Assembly: GCA_023250585.1 (NCBI GenBank)
Contig: JAHFAK010000006.1
Span: 1 to 20,948, forward strand
DNA: 20,948 bases
Direction: 5' to 3'
Source: Deltaproteobacteria bacterium
GTDB taxonomy: Bacteria; Bdellovibrionota_F; JAHFAK01
Shown: piece by piece, positions 14,859 to 20,948 of the stretch
Layout of the letters: each line of letters opens with the position of its first letter
Position numbering within the stretch: the first letter of the stretch is position 1
Notes under the pieces: model-generated
Seen by the model: the letters and a program-made list of their open reading frames with translations, nothing else
What the model was told of the DNA's origin: nothing
Databases searched by the model: none
Made by a program: the position numbers and the translations under genes

Positions 14859-15578
14859 TTGATGAAAAGTGGTTTTGCATTACTGGGCGCACTTATTTCA
14901 ATTCTTGTATTAGCTATTTTAGGAACGGGTGTCACCGTAATAGTCTCACGAAATAATCAAGCAACGATTTCACAAATCAGCTCAACTCGTTCTCTCTATG
15001 CTCTTCAAGCAGGCATTGAGTTTGCACAAAGAAAACTCAGAGCTACCGGAGAATCAGTATCAATCAATACTCTCGCAGGCACGTATGAATTTGGAAATAA
15101 TACTTTTACTATTACTAATGGCGGAAATAACACCGTCATTATTTCGGGTAGCGGCCAGGATGCGTTTTCTCAGTTCACGCTCGATATTCCCCAGGTAAAC
15201 CAAGGGACTTGTCTTATTGTACAAACAGATGATGCAGCCATTGATAAGAAAAAGCTCATCGATATCACATTACAGCGTGACCCCTTATGTTCTATTGCCT
15301 TAACAATTACTGCTCTCAAAACCACGTGGACTCCTGATAATAGCGAAAAGCTTGATCATATCCAGATTGAAAAGAATCCTGTTGAATATGATAGTAAAAA
15401 AGGAATTACGTCTGGCCAGACAGCAACATTTAGCAATACCTATACTATTAATAATACCGCTCTACATACAATCACAGAAATCAGATGGGACGTAAATATT
15501 GGCCCGTCAAAATTTGATTTTTTATTTACAATGAGTGATGGAACTACCAAAGCATTGAGTCTCGACTTAAGTCACTAA
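14859..15578 (+). CDS. PilX/GspK-like minor pilin, copy 2
   Basis: This 239-residue paralogue of the protein at 12491-13225 aligns along its whole length (by eye about half the residues identical; the helix, QAGIEFAQRKLRATGE, LAGTYEFGN and FTMSDGT blocks are almost the same). The N-terminus is MMKSG/FALLGALISILVLAI, so the canonical Gly precedes the cleavage point (G5/F6), unlike copy 1. The matching two cysteines are present. It begins nine bases after the receiver gene and ends 16 bases before the palindromic element C2. It may be an alternative tip subunit. Confidence 0.78.
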   Translation: MMKSGFALLGALISILVLAILGTGVTVIVSRNNQATISQISSTRSLYALQAGIEFAQRKLRATGESVSINTLAGTYEFGNNTFTITNGGNNTVIISGSGQDAFSQFTLDIPQVNQGTCLIVQTDDAAIDKKKLIDITLQRDPLCSIALTITALKTTWTPDNSEKLDHIQIEKNPVEYDSKKGITSGQTATFSNTYTINNTALHTITEIRWDVNIGPSKFDFLFTMSDGTTKALSLDLSH

Positions 15579-15594
15579 AAATATTTCTTAGACT

Positions 15595-15743
15595 GTAATC
15601 CCTCAGTTATTAGGGTGTGCGTATGTTTTCAAAAAGTATTTCTATCGAGCGCGCTTTCCTGTTCTTAATAGTATTATGGAAGCGACGTCGATAGAAATAC
15701 TTTTTGAAAACATACGCACACCCTAACTCCCCCAGAGCTGTTA
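15595..15743. repeat. Long palindromic element, copy C2 (inverted relative to C1)
   Basis: Arms 15610-15648 and 15688-15726 are perfect reverse complements (39 bases) around a 39-base loop (15649-15687) that is the exact reverse complement of the C1 loop. Outside the arms GTAATCCCTCAGTTA (15595-15609) and GAGCTGTTA (15735-15743) match C1's flanks in inverted orientation. Compared with C1, the arms differ at six positions, each compensated on the other arm. It lies between convergent genes (PilX-like copy 2 and the GGDEF-like kinase). Confidence 0.92.
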
Positions 15744-15745
15744 CC

Positions 15746-16975
15746 TTAGACTGAAGAGCTGTCTCTCATTCGAGCAAGCTTGAGAAGATTTTCTTCATCA
15801 TGAGCATCTTCAGGATAACTTGCATGTCCCACATTAAATTTAATATGAAGTGGTATTTTACAGTGAGCAAGATAATTTTGTAGAGAACTTTCCAAACGAG
15901 TTTTTACTGCTTCTGCTCCGCTTCTATTACAATCCCGAAGAACCATAAGAAACTCTTCGCCTTCATCAATACTAACATCTCGAAATTTTCGTACCGTATT
16001 TCGTACTACACCTTTTATTTCCTCTACAATAGTTTGGAATTCTCCCCTCGGAAGTTGAGCTTTCACATGATCTACTTCTTCAATAGACAAACTCAAAATC
16101 GACATCGTTGTAGTATTAATATCGATGCTTTTAATTTCATGGTTGATTTCATCGCGAACAACTGTTTCGGGAATGTATTTTGGTAAAGTAAAATTAAACG
16201 TAGAGCCTTGTCCTTCTTTACTTTCAACCCACATAGTTCCTCGATGAATCTTAATGATTCCCTCAGCGATAGAAAGCCCAAGTCCCGTTCCTCTTTCAGA
16301 TGCTTTAAAAGCCGTATGATGAACCTGTTCAAACTTATTGAAAATTCTTTGTAAATCATCGAAAGGAATTCCAATACCATTATCGGCAATCGCAATTTGG
16401 ATAAAATTATTGTCCGCGGCTAAAATGCGATAGGCAACTTTGACAACCCCTTCTGTGGGAGTAAACTTCATTGCATTCCCGAGGATATTGGTAAATACTT
16501 GAATTATCTTATCTACATCAACATATAGCATAGTATCATTCTTAGGATACCGAATAATCAGTCGAATCCCTTTTTCTTGTGCTTTAATATAAAAAGGAGC
16601 GCATGCTTTGTCGAATAGTTCTCGTAACGATATCTTCTCCTTGTGAAGATCCATCTTGCCCGCTTCAATTTTTGATACATCAAGTAGGTTATTAATCATT
16701 CTCGCTAAACGATCAATGCTATCACACACGGTACTTAATGTTTTTTTTTGTTTCACATTAATTTTTCCATAGACGCCGGTGAGCATTAACTCTATTCCCT
16801 CTTTAATGATTGCAAGCGGTGTGCGAAGTTCATGAGAGACGATGGAAACAAAATCAGATTTAAGTTCGTTCTGTTTATTGAGTTCATATTGATCCTTTTC
16901 GAATTGTATTATTTCATTCTCAAGAAGCGTAATGCGTTCTTTTTGCGTTTGGATAAGTACTTCTAAGTTTTTCAT
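15746..16975 (-). CDS. Soluble histidine kinase with C-terminal degenerate GGDEF-like domain
   Basis: This is a 409-residue kinase with no membrane segment and only a short coiled-coil (about 1-40) as input. HisKA has H48 in VSHELRTPL; HATPase has N-box NILGNAMKF (163-171), G1 DNGIGIP (198-204) and G2 GTGLGL (229-234). After a linker, about 290-405 resembles a GGDEF domain: the signature reads EGEEF (338-342) inside SIDEGEEFLMVL, and VGHASYPEDAHDEENLLKLA matches the usual I-G-x-A-x-Y-P-x-D segment. The first signature Gly is replaced and the domain is short at its N-terminal part, so it is more likely a binding or sensing domain than an active diguanylate cyclase. It starts nine bases after the PAS kinase stop; both probably form one operon. 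Confidence 0.85.
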   Translation of the reverse strand: MKNLEVLIQTQKERITLLENEIIQFEKDQYELNKQNELKSDFVSIVSHELRTPLAIIKEGIELMLTGVYGKINVKQKKTLSTVCDSIDRLARMINNLLDVSKIEAGKMDLHKEKISLRELFDKACAPFYIKAQEKGIRLIIRYPKNDTMLYVDVDKIIQVFTNILGNAMKFTPTEGVVKVAYRILAADNNFIQIAIADNGIGIPFDDLQRIFNKFEQVHHTAFKASERGTGLGLSIAEGIIKIHRGTMWVESKEGQGSTFNFTLPKYIPETVVRDEINHEIKSIDINTTTMSILSLSIEEVDHVKAQLPRGEFQTIVEEIKGVVRNTVRKFRDVSIDEGEEFLMVLRDCNRSGAEAVKTRLESSLQNYLAHCKIPLHIKFNVGHASYPEDAHDEENLLKLARMRDSSSV

Positions 16976-16984
16976 AATTATTGT

Positions 16985-18121
16985 CTACCTTTTCTTGCCT
17001 ATTTTCTGTATGGCTAAAGAATCTTCCCATTGAGGGAGAGTAAAATGGAAGGTAACTCCTTTATCCATCACACTTTCAACCCAAATAGCGCCGTCATGTT
17101 GTTCAATGATTTGTTTTGAAATTGGAAGACCAAGCCCAGTGCCTTTATACCCCTCTCCTCCCTGTGGCCTATTGATTTGATAAAATTTATCAAAAATTAA
17201 TTTACGATCAGAAGCTGCAATATGCGACCCATCATTAAAAATACTAATCTGTACTTTTTTTCGAGTTTTTATAATTTTAGCACTAATCGTAATGTTCTTT
17301 TTTGCATAACGAATCGCATTGACAAGAATATTGTTCATTACCTGCATGACCATAGTTGCATCTATGTAAAGATCCGGGAGAGAAGGCGATGAATTAATAG
17401 TTATGAGTAAACCATTGTGTTGAACCTGAGAAGAAAAGTTATTAACGATCTCATTAATGAATAAAGGCGTTGAGACTCTTACTTTATTACATCGTACTTT
17501 CCCCGATTCAAGTCGAGACATATCAAGCAAGTCATCGATGAGTGAACTTAACCGGTGGGTATTTTTTTTTGCAATACATGTTACAGCTTGCTGTTTTTGT
17601 GTTAAATCTCCGCATAAACCATCAGTAAGATTTTCTACTGCTTCTTTAATGATAGTAAGTGGCGTGCGAAGCTCATGAGAAACAGTGCTAATAAAATCAT
17701 CTTTTGTCCGCTCGAGTCTTTTTCTTTCAGTAATATCCTCAATAATACCAATGTACCCCATTCCACGTACGGGAACCGCTCGAATAAATCCAATGCGTTC
17801 CATTCCATCGCGATGAATGTAACGTACTTCACGCTCAATGTTATGACGACGTGACATACTTTTTTTCCATTCTTCGAAGAAAAATTTTCTGTCATCAGGA
17901 TGAAGCGTTAGTATCCACCATAGTCCCTGGCTTTCTTCTTTGGTGCTTCCACTAATTTCAAGACACCTTTCGTTAGCATAGGTACATTTACCTTCAGTAT
18001 CCGCGAAAAAAATACCTATCGGAGATAAATCACACAAAAGACGAAAGCGTTTCTCGCTGATTTTCAGTCTTTCATGTTCATTCTTAATAATTTTTTTTAA
18101 TCGTATCTGGCGTCGTTTCAT
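16985..18121 (-). CDS. PAS-domain histidine kinase
   Basis: This is a 378-residue soluble kinase when started at the ATG at 18121, which has AGGAG at a good distance; an in-frame GTG nine codons upstream (18148) lacks that signal and lies inside the promoter -10/-35 region. Order: short helical region (1-25), PAS domain (about 26-135, with SPIGIFFADTEGKCTYAN and the PAC-type YIGIIEDITERK), HisKA with H149 in VSHELRTPL, HATPase with N-box NNILVNAIRYA (263-273) and G2 GTGLGLP (327-333). The G1 box reads NDGSHI, lacking the second Gly; such variants occur in active kinases. No receiver gene accompanies the pair of kinases here; the receiver at 14481 may serve them as well. Confidence 0.9.
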   Translation of the reverse strand: MKRRQIRLKKIIKNEHERLKISEKRFRLLCDLSPIGIFFADTEGKCTYANERCLEISGSTKEESQGLWWILTLHPDDRKFFFEEWKKSMSRRHNIEREVRYIHRDGMERIGFIRAVPVRGMGYIGIIEDITERKRLERTKDDFISTVSHELRTPLTIIKEAVENLTDGLCGDLTQKQQAVTCIAKKNTHRLSSLIDDLLDMSRLESGKVRCNKVRVSTPLFINEIVNNFSSQVQHNGLLITINSSPSLPDLYIDATMVMQVMNNILVNAIRYAKKNITISAKIIKTRKKVQISIFNDGSHIAASDRKLIFDKFYQINRPQGGEGYKGTGLGLPISKQIIEQHDGAIWVESVMDKGVTFHFTLPQWEDSLAIQKIGKKR

Positions 18122-18138
18122 ATAGGTATCTCCTTTTA

Positions 18139-18167
18139 ATTGTACCACTATCAGCCGGCAATTACAA
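18139..18167 (-). promoter_or_regulatory. Sigma70-type promoter for the two kinases
   Basis: On the - strand TTGTAA (18162-18167) and TACAAT (18139-18144) are 17 bases apart. The start would fall near 18132, just before the AGGAG and ATG at 18121. This supports the shorter PAS-kinase start, because the GTG at 18148 would be upstream of the transcript. Confidence 0.6.
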
Positions 18168-18243
18168 TACTATATAAATAATACTTGCTTCATTTCTCTT
18201 ATTTACGTTATTTTATGCTGTTGTAGAGTAGTATTATGTAGCC

Positions 18244-20013
18244 ATGCCAATATTAAAACGTTACCAAATTAAAATATTCATTTTTAATCTCTTGGAAAAA
18301 TGTGGGCTTAAAGATGATCGCCTCTTTTTCGCTGTTACTATTGGAGTTGCCCTCTTTTGCGGATTTACTGCAGTAGCGTTTAAAAAGATCATCGAGAAAC
18401 TTTTTACCTTTTTCTATCATACTCCCCATTTTGAAGCTTGGTACTTTTATCTCATTATCCCGGCTTTGGGAGGTCTTCTTGCAGGACTCATTATTCATTA
18501 TTTTACACCTGAAGCTCGTGGCAGCGGAGTTCCGGAGCTTAAATTAGCTCTCTATGCTCGTAATGGGGCTATCTCTCTCAAAACAGTTCTTGGAAAATTC
18601 TTTTTAAGTGCTTTATGTATTGGCACGGGCCATCCTACGGGAAGAGAAGATCCAACACTATATATTACCGGAGGTATCGCATCAGCTATTGCGCGTTTTC
18701 TTTATTTTTCACGAGAAAAAATGCAGACTCTGGTCCAAGTTGGAGCAACCGCTGGTTTTGCAGCTGCATTTAATACCCCACTTGCTGCAATAACATTTAC
18801 GCTTGAAAAAATAGTAGGAAATTTTAATGCCAAAATTTTAGGCACGAGCGTTATTGCGGCCGTAGTGGCAAGCATGGTTGAACGTTCATTTTTTGGAAAT
18901 GTTCCTTTATTTTATGTCCCAACCTATAATTTTTCAACTCCAACAGAACTCTTGTTTTGTCTATTCTTGGGTATTGTTTCAGGCGTGGTTTCAGTAATTT
19001 TTATACATGGACTACTTTATACTCGCATGATGTTCAGAAATAAACTCAATCCTCGTACTCGGCCGTTGCAACCCTTCTTCGGAGGAATAATTATCGGGCT
19101 TATTGCTCTCATCAGCAAAAATAGTATGGGAATTGGATATAATATCGTAAACCAAGCCCTTTTTTCTGAACTCGCAATCACGGTGCTTCTCATTCTTCTC
19201 CTTCTTAAATTGGGGGGAACAATAATATCATATGCTTCGGGTAATGCCGGTGGGATATTGGCGCCTACTCTCTTTATTGGCGCAATGACGGGTGGATTTA
19301 TGGGTCAACTCATATCTCAAACCTTTCCTGCAGTTACTGCTGATTCTGGCACCTATGCTCTCATAGGAATGGGTGCATCATTTGCAGGAATTATTCGTGC
19401 TCCTATGACGAGTGTCCTTCTTATTTTTGAAATGACCCATGATTATTCTATTATTGTTCCTTTAATGATTACTAATATGATGAGCTACGCAATATCAGAA
19501 CGATTTTCAAAAACTCCCGTATATGATGCATTGGCATTGCAAGATGGAATTCATCTTCCGAACCCCAATGAACAGGAGTTTTTTAAAGAACTTCATGTAG
19601 GGGAAATAATGCAAATAGATCTCATTACCTTTTTGTATAATTGGCCTGTTATGCGTGTCATAAAAAATAGAGAACTCAAATACTCCCGTTACCCAGTTGT
19701 AGATATTGAAGGAAATTTTATAGGTCTTGTCAGTAGTAATGATATTCAAAAAGAATATTTAAAAAAGCACTTTCATAAAAAGCTGTATAAAATTACCGAA
19801 AGTGATCCTGAGTTCCGTATATATCCCGATCAATCCGTCGAGATTGCCTTACGGAAAATGGGTCAAAAAGGAATTAAAACCATTCCCGTTGTTGATCGAG
19901 AAAACAGCAAAAACCTCTTAGGCATTGTGACTGCTTCAGATATATTTAAGGCTTATGGAATTAAAGATACGAACTTGAAAATGTATGATGATACTAAGAT
20001 GCATTCAAAATGA
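18244..20013 (+). CDS. CLC-family chloride channel/transporter with CBS domains
   Basis: This is a 589-residue polytopic inner-membrane protein that moves chloride (or related anions), either as channel or as proton exchanger. CLC signatures: GSGVP (93-97, anion-coordinating Ser), GREDP (133-137, standing for the usual GREGP, with gating Glu E135) and GGILAPTLF (336-344). The cytoplasmic C-terminus (about 452-575) is a CBS pair, with RYPVVDIEGNFIGLVSSNDI and TIPVVDRENSKNLLGIVTASDI. In AGFAAAFNTPLAAITFTLEKI the second position of the usual Glu pair, the internal proton glutamate of exchangers, is Lys (K189). It is divergent from the kinases and shows no link to pilus genes. A TATTAT lies just upstream (18232-18237), again with a very short leader. 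Confidence 0.93.
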   Translation: MPILKRYQIKIFIFNLLEKCGLKDDRLFFAVTIGVALFCGFTAVAFKKIIEKLFTFFYHTPHFEAWYFYLIIPALGGLLAGLIIHYFTPEARGSGVPELKLALYARNGAISLKTVLGKFFLSALCIGTGHPTGREDPTLYITGGIASAIARFLYFSREKMQTLVQVGATAGFAAAFNTPLAAITFTLEKIVGNFNAKILGTSVIAAVVASMVERSFFGNVPLFYVPTYNFSTPTELLFCLFLGIVSGVVSVIFIHGLLYTRMMFRNKLNPRTRPLQPFFGGIIIGLIALISKNSMGIGYNIVNQALFSELAITVLLILLLLKLGGTIISYASGNAGGILAPTLFIGAMTGGFMGQLISQTFPAVTADSGTYALIGMGASFAGIIRAPMTSVLLIFEMTHDYSIIVPLMITNMMSYAISERFSKTPVYDALALQDGIHLPNPNEQEFFKELHVGEIMQIDLITFLYNWPVMRVIKNRELKYSRYPVVDIEGNFIGLVSSNDIQKEYLKKHFHKKLYKITESDPEFRIYPDQSVEIALRKMGQKGIKTIPVVDRENSKNLLGIVTASDIFKAYGIKDTNLKMYDDTKMHSK

Positions 20014-20045
20014 TAAACGTCAGGCGAGGAAAAGACGACGCAAGA

Positions 20046-20089
20046 ACGAGGAGTAACAATGGTATGCGAAGTTATGGCGCCCGTGTATA
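20046..20089 (+). repeat. Short repeat shared with 4133-4180
   Basis: This is the second copy of the sequence described at 4133-4180, with a 5-base shorter gap after ACGAGG and one extra base before GTGTATA. It covers the SD and first codons of the last gene of the window. The upstream bases (GGCGAGG, GACGACGCAAGAACGAGG) have the look of an intergenic repeat. Confidence 0.5.
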
Positions 20090-20948
20090 TGAAAGGATTG
20101 CTTATGAATAGTACCTCTATTACTGAATTTGAAACACTAGAAAAGGAAATTAATACGCTTGCTCAAGCTTTTTCAACTATTAAGAAAGAATGGGCAAGTC
20201 TAAAAAAAACTGAGTTAAACATCAATCAATCGCTACCAGCCATTGATACGAGTGTACAAAAAATTATGAAAGAAATTGAAACATTGAAAAATAGTGAAGG
20301 TTACAGAAAACAGCTCGAAGATTTTTGCCGGACACTAGCGACAAAGCTTGAAGAAGAGAAAACACATTTTCGGACAGCTTTTATAAATAGTCTTGCAAAA
20401 GGATTAAGCTCGCATGGCTTTGAAATGAAGGGAGCACTTCCTGAACTTAAAATTGGCATCGTTACTCTTGCCTTCTCGTTCGAACAAAAAGAAGTAACTC
20501 TTTATTACGGCCCAAAGATTTATCCCATGGGAACCGTGACTTTAGATACGGAGAAAATCATCGAAAAGGTTAAATCATTGCTCGATGATCTCAATAACCA
20601 TCTGATTCCCGATCACGAATTTATAAAATTACTGTATATGGCGTATGATCGGATGGTAAGACTCGGTAAAACCGAAACTTCAGGATCAGTGGGAATATAC
20701 GAATTAATGCCAGAATTTGTACTTCTCATGCAACCAGAGCAATTTTTAAAAGATCCAAAAAAAGAAAATTTTAAAAATTATACAAAAATATATTTCAGCT
20801 ATAACATATATAAACTGCGAGAACGAACGTATAATGGTAATGAATTACAATTAAATATTGCAACACGAGAAGAAACAAAAAAAACCTACGCCCACTTGTG
20901 GGTTCCCCAAAATGATCGAGGCGATGGAGTACATTTTGGAGGAGTGAG
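20059..20948 (+). CDS. Unrecognised protein, N-terminal part (runs off the window)
   Basis: An open frame runs from 20059 to the window end without a stop (296 complete codons), so the gene is cut at its 3' end. AGGAG lies seven bases before the ATG at 20059. A later in-frame ATG at 20104 also has AAAGGA upstream; the 15 codons between lie mostly in a repeat shared with 4133-4180, so 20104 may be the real start. From 20104 the protein begins with a helical, Lys/Glu-rich coiled-coil region (about the first 100 residues, ending near LEEEKTHFRTAFINSLAKGL), then a mixed alpha/beta part (GIVTLAFSFEQKEVTLYYGP, LLYMAYDRMVRLGKTETSG, YNIYKLRERTYNGNEL). No signal peptide, transmembrane segment or catalytic motif is visible. 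I do not recognise the family. Confidence 0.75.
   Translation, partial: MVCEVMAPVYMKGLLMNSTSITEFETLEKEINTLAQAFSTIKKEWASLKKTELNINQSLPAIDTSVQKIMKEIETLKNSEGYRKQLEDFCRTLATKLEEEKTHFRTAFINSLAKGLSSHGFEMKGALPELKIGIVTLAFSFEQKEVTLYYGPKIYPMGTVTLDTEKIIEKVKSLLDDLNNHLIPDHEFIKLLYMAYDRMVRLGKTETSGSVGIYELMPEFVLLMQPEQFLKDPKKENFKNYTKIYFSYNIYKLRERTYNGNELQLNIATREETKKTYAHLWVPQNDRGDGVHFGGV

Noticed and set aside
47-15578. Type II secretion system instead of type IV pilus
   Set aside because: PilM, PilN, PilO and PilT are present together with a PilX/PilW/PilV set; PilT and PilM are T4P markers. The ExeA-like gene alone does not make it a T2SS.
8700-15745. Integrative element or prophage bounded by attachment sites
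   Set aside because: The repeats are inverted rather than direct, the content is core pilus machinery, and there is no integrase or phage gene.
18122-18148. GTG start for the PAS kinase
   Set aside because: The GTG lies upstream of the predicted transcription start and has no SD; the ATG at 18121 has AGGAG.

Overview
The window comes from an AT-rich, diderm (Gram-negative-type) bacterium. It encodes an outer-membrane secretin together with a nearly complete type IV pilus (T4P) machine. Several starts lack a clear Shine-Dalgarno (SD) sequence, and two good promoters sit only a few bases upstream of a start codon. This style suggests an uncultured low-GC lineage (for example Omnitrophota-, Elusimicrobiota- or Dependentiae-like), but nothing here fixes the phylum.

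Region 1 (47-8690, + strand) is a T4P assembly operon: an ExeA-like AAA ATPase, an ExeB-like/TPR membrane protein, PilM, PilN, PilO, a PilP/GspC-like periplasmic protein, a short PilQ secretin, PilB and PilC. It is interrupted between pilQ and pilB (5486-5766) by two long palindromic elements.

Region 2 (8738-15743) is a segment of about 7 kb bounded by two inverted copies of one long hairpin element. On the - strand it carries pilT, then a GspG-like protein, a PilA-like pilin and a FimT/GspH-like pilin behind a strong sigma70-type promoter. On the + strand it carries PilV-, PilW- and PilX-like minor pilins, a soluble cNMP-domain histidine kinase, a CheY-like receiver and a second PilX-like paralogue. 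All terminal genes point outward at the hairpins, so the hairpins sit at convergent gene ends.

Region 3 (15746-18121, - strand) holds two soluble hybrid-type histidine kinases: one with a C-terminal degenerate GGDEF-like domain, one with an N-terminal PAS domain. Region 4 (18244-20013, + strand) is a CLC chloride channel/transporter with a CBS pair. The window ends inside an unrecognised coding region (20059 onward).

The most unusual signal is the hairpin family. The elements at 8738-8883 and 15595-15743 have identical 39-nt loops in opposite orientation. Their arms differ at six positions, yet every difference is matched by its pairing partner, so each element is still a perfect 38-40 bp palindrome. 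A third element at 5487-5595 has the same architecture and a related loop. No prepilin peptidase, tRNA, rRNA, CRISPR array or transposase gene was seen.
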